This document shows, piece by piece, positions 35,979 through 49,026 of a stretch of DNA of 64,000 nucleotides. The position numbers were made by a program, and so were the translations under genes. The DNA lies in the NCBI GenBank assembly GCA_037043015.1, contig CM073324.1, forward strand, positions 12,855,013 through 12,919,012, given 5' to 3'. The number at the start of each line of letters is the position of its first letter. The stretch's first letter is position 1. Source of the stretch: Bryum argenteum (Eukaryota > Streptophyta > Bryopsida > Bryales > Bryaceae). The notes below the pieces were generated by a model. That model was not told where the DNA came from. It did no database searches and saw only the letters and a program-made list of their open reading frames with translations.

Positions 35979-38900
35979 ATGGGACCTTGGAGGAGGCATG
36001 GTTTTGCAGTGTGCCTTCAGATGTGGGTGCTGGTGGGTAGTAGTGTATCAGCTGAGGTGCAATACGCATGCGATTCGAGGAACCCGGAGTTGAGCTCCTT
36101 CCCGTTCTGTGACACTAGACTGTCAGACAGGGAGCGCGTGGAGGATCTGGTGTCGAGACTGACGCTCGAGGAGAAGCTGCAGCAGCTGGTGAACAAGGCT
36201 GAGGAGATTTCGAGGCTGGGCATCCCGCGGTATCAATGGTGGAACGAAGGATTGCACGGCGTCGCTTTCAGCCCCGGGGTGGACTTCAATGGCAGCATCC
36301 ATCGCGCTACCAGCTTTCCTTCACCTATTCTCACTTCGGCCTCCTTCAACACCACTCTCTGGCACTTGATCGGCCAGGTTCTGCTCACAGCCTTAATTCT
36401 TCTTGTGCCGAAAATCACAATCTCATGAAACTGAACTTCGAACTTGAGTTCCTCATGCTACTTTCTTGAGAATCAATCAAGAAATTTCCATTTCGTGTAA
36501 TGGGAAGAACTTTAGACTGCTGTTGAGAGGAAAGGATATGGAATCATTCAAAACGTCACGTCAGAATGAGATCAATCATGAATGGGGTTGTTAAAAAGTA
36601 TGAAAAAGTTGACTTCCACATGCGAAGAAACTTAAGTAGTTGAAACAAGTAGCTCAGAAAGTGTGACTGAGATACATTCTTGGATCAAATATCTGAAACA
36701 TCACTTCGGTCATTGAATGTTGTTGACAAAACTTGACTATGATGTTTTAATTCTGGATAACGTGTGAAACATTACTTCGTTCCAACTGGTCATGGTATGA
36801 TCTTGACAAAAGTTGCATAATCTTGAATGAGCATCCCAATCAGTAAACACCTAAGCTTCCAAGGTGTCCAAATCAACCAGCAATTGCCAATTCTCTCGAC
36901 CTTAGTATTCTTATGGACCACTTTGAGCCGTCAATTTGGCAGGCGGTGTCCACAGAGGCACGGGCCATGTATAATGAAGGGAGAGCGAATCTGACCTACT
37001 GGGCTCCGAATATCAACATCGTGCGCGACCCGCGCTGGGGCAGGGCCATGGAGACATCCGGCGAGGATCCGTACGTCAACAGTGTGTACGCCATTTTCTT
37101 CGTCCGGGGCATGCAAGGCGGGGAGCAAAGCTTGAGTGCTATTGCAGCCCCACGAGGGCCGCACCGCTTGAAGGTTTCCGCTTGTTGTAAACACTACATT
37201 GCTTATGACTTGGAGAATTGGGAGGGCATCGACCGCCACCACCATGACGCAGAGGTTAATTAGGTTTCCACATCTATCAAACAATCTCAGTATTCATGAT
37301 GAATACTAAGCATGTTGGTTCTTTTTGTTAAATTCATGTTACATGCTGGAAAATTATGGAATTCAAAACTGATGGGTAATTCTGAATCATGCAGGTCAGT
37401 CTACAGGACCTAGAGGATAGTTACAATCCCCCATTCCAAAGCTGCATTGAAGACGGCAGAGCAAGCAGCCTCATGTGCTCATACAACCGTGTAAACGGCA
37501 TTCCTTCATGTGCAAGTTCTGAGCTTCTGACCACAATCGTGAGAGAGCGATGGAACTTGGATGGGTTAGTACCCCAACTCAACATGTTTCGTCATGTTGG
37601 GTAAAATGAGTACTGACAATTTGTTATCAAAAATCAGGTACATAGTGTCAGATTGTGGAGCTTTGTTGAGGATGTACCGGGACATTGCGTACGCGCCAAC
37701 TAAACCGGATGCAGTTGCTGATGCTCTCAATGCAGGTGAGAATCGTGGAAAGTAGGTACAACTACTCAATCACCATAAGAAATTTGAATTCATGATCATC
37801 CTAAATGTAATCTTATATGCCGAGATTTTAGATTTTTCATGCTGATCAGATGTGTCCGCAAACGCCATGTTTATTCACCGAGGCTCACGTATGGCCTTTT
37901 CCTCTCATGCTGTTCCGATTTCAATTATGTAATTGTGAGTCATAATACATCCCTCACAAAATTGGACTAAATACTCCACCAGATAGGTGCACATTACTAG
38001 TTTCCATCATAACAACATAAACCTACCTTGCTTCTTAGCTAGAGTTTCCAAAATCTAGCGTTTGAGGACCATGATCGGCGTTGTTTTTTGAAAAGTCAAA
38101 ATACTAAGATAAGATTTCTTCTTTCGAACGTGAACCTTCTTTGAATACCCTCATCAAACCATTGCTAAGCATGCCATCTTCATTTGTGACTTTTACTCAT
38201 TTCCAATCTTACGTAATTTACAGCAACATGTTTGATAGATCCAAGCAGGGCATCCCAATTGATTTCTCATAAAAATGTCTCATCTGAAGGGATTCACATG
38301 ATTCTCAAATGTGGCAATAGTATGGTGGAGGGCCAGGTATGGATGTGGAGTGTGGATCGGTATCAGCATCATCTGGGCTCGAAGCGGTGAGGCAAGGGAA
38401 ATTGGCCGTATCAACGATCGACGCCCGTCTCGTGAACCAACTGTTGGTGCGAATGAGGCTGGGCTTGTTTGATGGTGACCCCAGGTCGCAACAGTACGGA
38501 GATTTGGGTCTATCAGATGTGTGCACTAACGCAAATCGAGAGCTCGCTTTGGAGGCTGCGCGACAGGGAATCGTGATGCTCAAGAACAACGGTCATTGCC
38601 TGCCGCTCACACGGTCTCCACACCTTACCCTTGCGGTCATGGGACCTCACGCAAATTCTACCTTGGACCTACTTGGAAACTATGCTGGTATCATGCATTT
38701 CTCCATTCATATCACCTACACCATCCTATCCAAGTTTTCTCGATAGCTTCAACTTAGTAAGAAGCAACGTCGGTGTGCTTTTAATTTAGTTTGGTGCAGT
38801 TTAATGTGCAATGTATTGTGTTAAGACTGTCCTGTTTTATTGCTTTGGCAATGGCAGGTGTGCCATGTGAGTATATCACACCACTGAATGCATTAGAGGA

Positions 38901-40849
38901 GCTTGGAGTGGGCGAGGTAAGATACGCTCCGGGGTGCGACGGAACACCGTGTGAGAGGAATGATGGGCTCGTGGCGGACGCGGTGGCCATCTCGGACGAT
39001 GCAGATGCAGTGATCATCTTCGCAGGAGTGAGCCAAATCCAAGAGCGCGAGAAACTTGACCGAACAAGCCTCCGCTTACCTGGTTATCAACAGCAGCTTA
39101 TCCAAGCAGTGGCCGAGTGTGCCAATGGCAAGAAACCGGTGGTGCTTGTGGTCATCTCCGGTGGACCTGTTGATTTGAGCTTCGCAGAGGCTGATGATAG
39201 GATCCAGAGTATTTTGTGGGCAGGTTATCCTGGTGAAGCTGGCGGCCAAGCCATTGCTGATGTCATTTTTGGCAACCATAACCCGGGTACGAGAATCACA
39301 TCGAATTTGTGTTGATCGAAGTTGACATGGAAATTTTCTGTTATGCCTGATGCACTTTATCCGGTTGCAGGTGGAAAGACACCAGTTACATGGTATCCCG
39401 AAAGCTACACAAGTTTGAATATGACAGATATGGCTATGAGGCCGAATGGCACAACAGGCTACCCAGGGCGCACCTACCGCTTCCATACGCTACCAGTTGT
39501 GTACGAATTTGGCCATGGCTTGAGCTTCTCAACTTTCGAATACCGCTTCTCAACACAGCCACTGCATTTGAACATCCCAGCTGATCAAGACCTTCACTGC
39601 CCAACTTCAAGCTCAGGTATGGCTCACATGCATTCATGCTCATATTTTTTTGTTTTCTTCAGTTTCTCTTCCCTCCTTGCAAAATCATGAACCTCTAGGC
39701 CTGAGTGATGAAAACTAATACTCTTCCAGTTCGCGAAGAACTTCAGTTCTGACCGTAATGCTGAAATTCATCGGAAGAGGTCGAACTGCAGGACAATGAT
39801 CTAAAACTTTAGTACGTGTGGAGGTTGTTCAATGAAAAGTACACAAATTCTTAACATGGAACGTGCACATAAATATAATCGAATGCTAAAAAGTATGGCA
39901 ACCTTAAAAGTATTGCAATAAGAGAGGCCAGCGAACAGCAATTCAAGGGAGTAGCTACGACCGCCAAGGCCAACCTCATTTTCCCGTCTCTCGCCGACGG
40001 GCTCCTCGTCTCGTCAAATTCACCTCACTTGCCGACTTGCCGTGAGTTCTCGCTCAAGTGGTGACAACAAACCCTCGTTTGTCCTCTAGCTCTCTCGTTG
40101 GTCAAATGGCAGTCCACGAATCACTTCTCTTGGGGAGAGTCATTCGCATGCAGCGTGAACCACTCTCTCATAGGAAAGCTCGCGTCATCTCGCATTTGAA
40201 CTCGGCACCTCTGGACTCATAGGAAAGCTCACGTCATAGGAAATTTCGCGTCATAGGAAAGCTCGCATCATAGGAAAGTTCACGTCATAGGAAAGCTCAC
40301 GTCATCTGGCATTTGGAGGGCGATTTAGGGGAAGAGGATAGCCAGCATTGTAAACATTACGTAGCTGATGCTACGCTACTGAGATGCACTTATCTTTTCA
40401 TCTGTATCTTGATACCTAACAGTCATTCAACAATGACTTTGCTACACAAAACTTTATTCAAAGATGTTCCAAAGCAAAGTCTTTTTTTAATCGCTAGTAA
40501 GACACATTGGTTATGCTTGGGTTGCTGTCTGTGTGAAGGTGGTAATCAAATCTCGTGTTTGGAGGTACGAGTTGTGGTCAGAAATTATTCTTCAAGAAGA
40601 GGGCGCGAAACTCTACTTCTCTACTACCAGCCACCAGAACCAGGGGCGAACGGAGCGCCACTGAAACAGCTGGTCGCATTCAATAAAGTGGATCTTACGG
40701 CGAACACAGAAACGGAGTTAGGATTCACGCTTGACATTTACAAGCATCTAACAACAGTCCAAGCGGATGGTACTCGTGTGCTCATAAGCGGTGTTCATTC
40801 TCTTTTAGTGGTTGACCAACAATTGACAATCACAATTTCCAAAGCTTGA
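35979..40849 (+). CDS. BXL: Beta-D-xylosidase (glycoside hydrolase family 3)
   Basis: Secreted cell-wall enzyme that removes xylose (and in some members arabinose) from xylan and arabinan. Eight exons: 35979-36377, 36943-37254, 37395-37564, 37638-37735, 38337-38687, 38858-39286, 39371-39616, 40539-40849; 771 aa, normal for plant BXL proteins. All joins keep frame. A signal peptide ([20 protein letters not shown]) precedes the mature start [11 protein letters not shown]. The GH3 N domain has [31 protein letters not shown] and [22 protein letters not shown]; the nucleophile Asp is in YIVSDCGAL. The GH3 C domain has [14 protein letters not shown], the likely acid/base region [14 protein letters not shown] and [17 protein letters not shown] fibronectin-III-like C terminus ([14 protein letters not shown] onward) completes it. 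Intron 7 (about 920 bp) holds a tandem repeat. The gene sits between the two inverted RPL18 copies. Confidence 0.94.
40164..40310. repeat. Tandem 18-bp repeat in a beta-xylosidase intron
   Basis: At least six copies of CATAGGAAAGCTCACGT with small changes, some separated by longer spacers, inside intron 7. Confidence 0.85.
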
Positions 40850-41189
40850 AAATAATGGGGCCACCTGTTGAATACCTAGCAATGTGAACATGTACATAGT
40901 TAATTTACACATACATAGAACTTAGAATGATTTGAGGTTTATAAAATACTTGTACAAAGTAAGAAGATATTGGTTCTGCTGAAGTTTTATGATCCGAAAA
41001 TCTCTTACCAAAGGTCCATAGCTATTGGAAGCATCGGTAATGAACACATACAAACTTGGTAGCATATTCGAATTCAATGTATTCATGAGGAACGAGCCAC
41101 AAATCATAACATCGTGCACAATCTGCGAGGAGCAAGTACGACAGCAGATCGAATCCGAGATCCATCTCCATACCAACATACTCGACTCC

Positions 41190-42463
41190 CTAGGCCTTGA
41201 AGCCTCTGCTGTTACGACGCCCACGAGCCTTCTCAAACTTCCGTCCCTTCGACCGCACGTATGGCTTCGTGTGACTCTGTGGTACTCCAGGCGCTCTCCC
41301 GAAGTGCTTCACTGCCTCGCGAGCGTTCTTCGGGCCCCGCAATAGCACCTTCATCATCCCACACCGGCATTGTCACATCATCACTCCTTCCATACCTCTC
41401 ATTAACTACTCATCACTCCATCCATGTTCCAAATCGAGACCCCCGGATGACTCTCGTGTACTCGAACGAAGCTCCTAAACAGGCACTGATGGTATTCTGA
41501 GACAACTCACAGTGTTGGCTCCAGTTGGTGCACGCAATGCCAGCTGATCGAATGTCAGGCACTCCCCTCCGGCCTTCAAAATCCGGGCGCGGGCAGTCTC
41601 GGTGAACCGCAGAGCAACCACCTTCATCGCTGGCACCTCGTACTGTCTGATGTCGTCAGTGATGGTACCGACCAACACGGCCAGCTTGTCCTCCTGTACC
41701 ACCACAGTCAACACTACATCACTAAGAGTTTATCGCCACCACAGTGCCGATACCCTAAATAGGCAAAATCCTGCCGGAAGACCTCAGTGAATGCTAGGAG
41801 TAGGTTACCTTCCCGGCCATGTACTTCACAAGGCGGCTCATGGACAGAGGGGCCCGGTTGGTCCTGCTCATGAACAAACGTTTCAAAACCACGCTGTTGA
41901 AGGGGGCCTCCGTCCTCCTCACCAAGAATCTGTACAGCTGCATCCCCCCAAGCCTTCAATTGCCTAAACCTTAAACCCTTTCCTCAAAATCCCTCCCGCA
42001 CCCTCCCCCCCAAAAATGCCCTAATTCATCACTCCGACCACAATATGCCAATCTGATCACCAATTCCCACGCAGAGCGATATACTTGGGCGACGATATAC
42101 ACATTGCAGAAGCCGGCACTTGCTTGTAACCCTAATTACTATTTGAGACTGGGTCGAAGAGGAGATGGTCAAAGTAACAAATATGCGTGCTTGAGATGTA
42201 CCTTCACGAGGAGCTTAAGGTAAACATTTCCGCTCTTGGGAGCGGTACGCTTGGTCTTCTTGTTGCGACCACCGGCCTTCAAATCGATACCCTGCTCGTC
42301 CCAAGCAGAGATTCAGAATGATTGCCCAAAGGCATTCCACAAGGAAGTACACATAATTGGGGGTACTTTTCCTAGACATGGACTCGTGTACAAAAAAGTA
42401 GAAGAAGACCAATCTACAGGAGCACTGTGTTGATTCAAATCCGCCTCAAAGGGTGCATACCAT
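41190..42463 (-). CDS. RPL18: 60S ribosomal protein L18 (eL18), copy 2
   Basis: Exons on the minus strand: 42463-42461 (ATG only), 42291-42202, 41937-41809, 41693-41511, 41348-41190, giving 187 aa plus stop, the normal length. Every intron is GT-AG, including the intron 3 acceptor (GTACAG before GAGGAC) that is changed in copy 1. Protein differences from copy 1 are few (for example VVLKR here against VILKR, and RILKAGG here against RIVKAGG). A telo-box (AAACCCTAA on the plus strand, 42571-42579) lies upstream. This looks like the better-preserved gene of the pair. Confidence 0.94.
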
Positions 42464-42570
42464 GGTTGTCGATGGAGCCGAACTCGCTCGAAAGAAGCGA
42501 GGGGATAGCGCGAGACTTCGGAAGAGAGGAAGATGATTTTCCAATGCTCAGTGTTACGCTGCTGAGCGCC

Positions 42571-42579
42571 AAACCCTAA
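42571..42579 (-). promoter_or_regulatory. Telo-box upstream of RPL18 copy 2
   Basis: AAACCCTAA on the plus strand, equivalent to the TTAGGGTTT of copy 1; a common element of plant ribosomal-protein promoters. Confidence 0.6.
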
Positions 42580-42631
42580 TGCGCCTCTGCGCCGTCCGAT
42601 ACTAGATCGACGGCCGAAAAGTCTCAAGGTT

Positions 42632-44227
42632 CACTACACTAATAATGTTATATAGTGTTGCAATACATTTAATGTTGTTACCTTCACTTACCTGTTAACA
42701 CTAATTGCCATTTTTATTACATATAGTGTTGCCCATTAAATGCAGCCGCCTTTTGATCTTCAACTCTACCTTCCTGTGACTTATTAGCTACCACTTGCTT
42801 TGATTGGATCTTCCTTCTTAAAACTTATCGGCTACCACTTTCTTCGATCAGGTCTTCCTTCTTGTTCCGACCTTCTCAATTTCTCAGAGAATGTAGACAG
42901 CTTTCCGAGCTTGCGGATTCTGGAGGTAATGGGTATCACGCAACCAAGCAAGTTCATTCAAGAGCCTGTTGTCGTGAAGCAATCGAACATCGAATGCAAG
43001 TTAGTGTCGATGTTCTATGAGTGAGTGGGATGGGGTTGTTTGAGTCAGTGTTCTAATAGAGGAATGTTTGTGTGTGTGCAGGTGTGCCGGGTGACGATTG
43101 CGGTGGCGGAATTCAAAGGTCTGGAGGTGCACGGAGTGGTGCGATTCGCGCAAGGTGGTGAATTTCTGCTTCAAAGTTATAAGATCACAGGCTGCGCTTC
43201 TTTGCCGCTATGCACACAGAACGGTGAACGGTGAACAAGGTGAACAAGAAAAGTGAATGATGAGGTGTTTTGTGGTCGTTTTGTGTTTCACCTGCCGAAT
43301 ACATTTGTCCATGAAGTGATGCAATGTTCCGTGTGGTTACGAACAATGAGTATTTATTAAACATTTACGCATTACGTATTCGAGATAGGTGCAACCAAAG
43401 ATCATCACGGAGGAGGAAGTGGAATCTAGGCGAAGCTCACACTCGACTTCGGTCGTAGAATCTCTAGACGAAGAGCCTTCGTCTTCCGGCACTGCACTTC
43501 AATTTGATCAATGGTGTGCGTCACACGTATGACACTTCCGGTATGGAATGGAAATTCTTGGTCCGAGTTCAGATTCATGGCTCAAAGAATTTAGGAATGT
43601 GCAATGCTTAGTTTTGATGCGTTTTTTTCAGTGCGGCGTCCATACCGGACGATTCTGAGGAATTCCAACGCTGGGACTTGAACAATGGCCCCCACCGGAA
43701 GCACCAATCTCACCGCCTGGATCGCCGGGAACATCGACTCGGGAGGTCTACCTGTTTTATTGAATTTCTTTGCCAAATGTCGACGCCTGTTCGAGGAGAG
43801 AATCCATCGTGGGAAACTCTAAGAGCACTCAGAACAACCTGGTGAAAGCTTGCTTCAGCGGCCGATTCGGCGCCTGCCCCTCATCCGGGCCAATCTGATC
43901 CTTTTAAAGGTGTGATGCAATAGCGAGATGAATACATTTTAGAAAGTCCACAGGCTTCTCTTTTGAAGAAGCAGGGGCAGTCTTTCTTTTTCTTTTATGC
44001 TTGTGAAATATGCTTATAGATAATAAGAATGTTGTTTTTGTCAATGAAGAAACAATCTTGTTTATCTCAACACTAAATGTAATCATAGTCAAATTTTCTT
44101 TTACTGATATACGCATTTAGTGTTTGAGTTTACATATAGTGTTGCAACACTAAGAGGTACAGTTGCTATTTAGTGTTGCAGTTCATAATTAGTGTTCGCA
44201 ACACTATATTACATTATTAGTGTACTG
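42632..44227. mobile_element. CACTA-like non-autonomous element carrying gene fragments
   Basis: About 1.6 kb. The left end CACTACACTAATAATGTTAT continues to ATAGTGTTGC; the right end is its inverted match with few mismatches (final bases GTACTG instead of TAGTG). AACACTA/TAGTGTT motifs are dense within about 120 bp of the left end and 180 bp of the right end, as in the subterminal repeats of CACTA elements. The interior is GC-richer and non-repetitive and contains an exon of the CCS gene. No transposase. No clear 3-bp target duplication (flanks GTT and TGC). Confidence 0.6.
43082..43154 (+). pseudogene. CCS: Captured exon of copper chaperone for superoxide dismutase (CCS)
   Basis: Reads VAEFKGLEVHGVVRFAQ, a signature of the SOD-like domain of plant CCS. 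It is bounded by a TGTGTGCAG acceptor and a GTGGTG donor, so a whole exon with splice sites was retained. Neighbouring CCS exons were not found on either side; flanking frames at 42800-43021 and 43776-43591 match nothing I recognise. It lies inside the inverted-repeat element, which suggests capture. Confidence 0.65.
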
Positions 44228-45415
<1,188 letters not shown>

Positions 45416-46927
45416 GTGGTGCCTTTATATATCATGAAAGATTATATGGTATGACAAAACACTTTAAAACATTGACCACAGTTAATAAAAGAGAACTTTA
45501 TAACCCTTAACTTAAGCACAAAATATGTAGATTCCCGTGCACAAAGAAGATATGGCACTATAAAACCAAAAGATGGTATATAGCAAAAATAGCAAAGACA
45601 TAATTTATTTTCCAAATTCATGACTTTACAAATTGTAAAAATAACAAGTGATACAAACCAATTGGACAAATGCCTACAAATTAAAAGAGGTTTATCAAAT
45701 TTTTGAAAAAATGTAAATCACAAATTTTAAAGTTGGCTTTTAATTTCAAGACATTTAAGAGAACAAGCTAGTCTTTAAGTTTGAATCACCACTACTTAAA
45801 ACATAGTAAAGAAGTTTAAAAAAAAGAAACATACAAAACATTATATAGTACCTAATAAGGACATGAATTTACTAATATAGCTAAGGATGTAGACTATTTG
45901 GACTCTTATTTTCTTTTAGAATGTCTTCACAAAAATGAGGGAGTCCAAGTTCCATTTTCTTTTTCTTAACAATAGCAAAAGGTATCATTCACTTTTAAAC
46001 ATATCTCTAATTCATGACCAACTTTGTGTTTCTCTTCTCCTTACTCATAACTAAAGTCAGTAAATAAGGCATAATTCTCTAAACTTTACTCAAAGAAAAC
46101 ATCTTGTGGTAAATCAAGAGTTTAGATACATAAAAACACCATAAAAAATCACATAGAAAGTTCATGGTAGTAGAAAGTCACTTGTGATAACCACCAATTA
46201 AGAACTAACTAGATAATGGGCAAAACACCTCACGTCCTTAGGAATATGAATAAAAATATTGCAAGTTGCATGTTGTTCATGTGAAAACCGAGGTACGTGA
46301 ACCATGCTCTACGAGATCCTTGGCTCTTTTCGAGATCGAGTCCTCACACCTCGCAAGTCATCCCCGTTGGATCCCCATCGACTGCTCACACAAATATTGC
46401 TGGCGCCAGCCCTAAAATCAGCACCCAGCATAGATTGCAGACTCAGAAATGTACAAATTGGTACAAATCGACATCGGCTTTGAACAGTCTCGTGATTGTG
46501 ATTTCGGAACGCACGTTACACTTTGAAGGCATTGTCACCAGGATTCGGTGTGAAGCGTGCCATCCCACTTCTGGGGGTCAGATCATGACTTGCTCACGAA
46601 CTGGAGAAACAATCATATCCATCCCACATGATCGATGAGTTTTCATGCAAATCGCTGCTCGTCACGTGAAGGACTGTGCCCAGAAGCTAAAAGCCATGAA
46701 ATGGTAACGCATACATCTGCCAACACTCCTTTGCATTTGGGGTGTCTCGGATTTCGACTGATCAGACTGAAGCGGCTGCATCGGTCTCAAACATGCGTAG
46801 AGGTGTTGGCGGAAGCGGAGCTCAGCGACCGTGTTTGTGGTGAGAAGAGAAGAGTTGGAGCTTCGATCACCTGGCGGCCGAGGGGAGAAGGTTGATCACC
46901 AGGTTGGTGACGATCAGTTTGGGCATC
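45416..46927. other. Intergenic and upstream region of the transporter gene
   Basis: AT-rich to about 46280, then GC-richer. Frames at 46297-46638 and 46635-46895 show no family signature and probably belong to the promoter or leader. Confidence 0.4.
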
Positions 46928-47689
46928 ATGACACAGGAGGTTCGCATCGCCAACCCCGCGCCGCTCGGCCTGTGCGCCTTCGCGCTCACCATGTTCGTGC
47001 TCTCCTGCTACAACGCGGGCATCTTTGGCATGTCGTTGACCACGCCACCCAACGTCGTCACGGGCCTCTCGGTGTTCTATGCCGGCTTCGCACAGCTGCT
47101 GGCTGGAATGTGGGAGTTTCGAACTGGCAACACTTATGGTGCCACGGCGTTCACGTCGTATGCCGCGTTCTGGCTGGCGTACTCGACCCTGCTCATTCCC
47201 GGGTTTGGGATCAAGGAAGCGTACGATGGCGGGTACGAGCAGGAGTTCATCGATGCCATCGCCATCTTCTTGCTTGGATGGACCATCTTCACGTTCCTGA
47301 TGTGGCTGGGCACTCTGAAAGCCAACATCGCCATCAGCTCCATGTTCTTGCTGCTGGCCCTGTCGTTGGGGCTGCTCACCATCGCGGAGTTCAAACGGTC
47401 TCTGGGCTTCAAGCGGGTACGTCGTCCATATCATCTCATGTCTCGTCACTGCAGTGTGTTTAACGTTTCATGTGTAGTTAGCTCGTGATGCTATTCGCCA
47501 TGTTTGGATTTCGGACACCACAAAGCAGCAGGAATTTTAAGCAGCTGATGGTTTGTGTGATGGCTTCAGGCCGGTGGCTTGGTGGGGATAGTCACAGCGC
47601 TGGTTGCTTGGTACACCGCGTTCGCTGGAATTCTGACTCCGGAGAATTCGTACTTCACCCTTCCAGTTGGAAACCTCAGCAAGCACTAG
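46928..47689 (+). CDS. GPR1/FUN34/YaaH-family transporter (acetate/ammonium type)
   Basis: Small six-helix membrane protein of the AceTr family. Fungal and bacterial members move acetate or succinate; some yeast members have been linked to ammonium export. Exons 46928-47416 and 47570-47689 give 202 aa, the usual size. The family signature NPAPLGLCAFALTMFVLSCY is at residues 9-28. Six hydrophobic segments follow, with GMSLTTPPNVVTGLSVFYAG, LLAGMWEFRTGNTYGATAFT and the last helix AGGLVGIVTALVAWYTAFAG. The C terminus LPVGNLSKH is short. ATG 46928 is the first in-frame ATG; the frame stays open to a TTG at 46892. Members occur in algae and non-seed plants and are generally missing from seed plants (from memory). 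Confidence 0.92.
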
Positions 47690-48759
47690 ACGACGTGCAT
47701 GCTTTCAAATCCCTGAGATTGGATCTAAGCCCCTAGCTTTCAAGATTCTCCTGCAAGTATCTGGAGAAGCATAGAGCAGTTTCTTCGTACATATTGATTG
47801 ATATCGATGCGTGAGGTTTGCAATATGGTATAGTTTTGAACATACTGAATTTCGTACATGCATGAGCTACTTGTGATGCAAGAGCATGTACCACCAACCC
47901 ATTGTTCTAGAAATTCAGTATTATCCTAGAATACATTGAGCTTTGATTGTGAAGCGGCTGTTTGCAATGAAATGTAATCGTTTGAGGCTTTCAATTCTTG
48001 ATATTTTTATTATTTTCGTAGATCTCATTTTCTCCGAGTGAGGATGCCGCTAGTTAAAGTCTTATCGTCATAATTGAAATCATTCCAACAAAGTAACACC
48101 GACAACAGAATTCAGTCGTTTCGCTCCGTGTATTTTTTACCATTTGCAAACTTTCCTTGAGTAAGACTCAGATTTAATCGAAATGAACACACTGAGGAAG
48201 AAATTGTTGCCTCGCAATCTAGTAATACCCAACGATTTAACTGACTCAGCATCATGTTCCGATTGCCAATGGCTCCTCAAGCCCGTCGGTGAAACCTCAA
48301 ATCCATTCAATCGGCTGCTCATTGAGGAACTGGGTTAATTTGTGATCACCCTCAACGCACATTCTGATTTGTGAGTTGGCTAGCGGACATTATTCATGCC
48401 TGATTTGTGAGTTCAGATGTGTCATTGTATGTGAATTCCCTTTCCTAATAATTTCGCAAAGCACATGTTCACACAAAATTTCTAAAAGACCACATGACAT
48501 ATATACCACCAGTTCAGCGTGACATTGCCAATTTTGAAGGGTTAAAATTTCTCAGTCCAATTCACAACATCATCTCCGCATCGTACATATTTTGCGAATC
48601 TGGGGTCATACTTTATCTGACTGGTGAACGAACCTCAAGTTAATATTATGTCGGTGGGAGAAAAATCCTTAACGGTACATGCATGTCATCTTGCCTCATG
48701 TTCATTGAGAAATTCGGACTCTTGTTATAGAGATACCGATCTTGATTGAAAAAAGTATA
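47690..48759. other. Transporter 3' UTR and intergenic DNA
   Basis: Nothing further supported. Confidence 0.5.
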
Positions 48760-48875
48760 GGGGGAGGCCCTTTTGAGAGGGGCTCCCGTGATGGGAGGAC
48801 CCGACAAGGAGGGCCGGGAGGCCCGACGAGGAGGATCCTCCCATCACGGGAGCCCCTCTCAAAAGGGCCTCCCCC
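48760..48875. repeat. Perfect 40-bp inverted repeat (fold-back)
   Basis: Arms 48760-48799 and 48836-48875 are exact reverse complements over 40 bp, with a 36-bp GC-rich loop that is itself partly palindromic. The GC content is far above the flanks. A transcript would fold into a long hairpin. Confidence 0.97.
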
Positions 48876-48877
48876 GG

Positions 48878-49026
48878 CGTAAAAACCCACGGGCAGCCCG
48901 GAAAACAAGCCTCACAGGGAGCCTCACAGGGATGCCTCACAGGGATCCCTGTGAGGTTATGGGAGGGACCTCACGGGTGTGAGGCTCCCTCAAATTCTAT
49001 TGCATCCTTGCCCGTGGGTTTTTACG
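48878..49026. repeat. Second fold-back with nested palindrome
   Basis: CGTAAAAACCCACGGGCA at 48878-48895 is the exact complement of 49009-49026 (18 bp). Inside are tandem CCTCACAGGGA units (about 48910-48945) and a 22-bp palindrome built on CTCACAGGGATCCCTGTGAG. It directly follows the 40-bp fold-back, so both may be parts of one element. Confidence 0.92.

Larger units (their letters stand above)
41080..42618 (-). repeat. Inverted segmental duplication, right arm (RPL18 copy 2)
   Basis: Partner of 31238-32705. Its outer edge lies about 14 bases from the left end of the CACTA-like element at 42632, so the upstream part may have been displaced by that insertion. Confidence 0.9.

Noticed and set aside
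46787..47463. Long frames antisense to and out of phase with the transporter (220 and 210 codons)
   Set aside because: Shadows of the GC-rich transporter exon; only the frame with NPAPLGLCAF matches a family.
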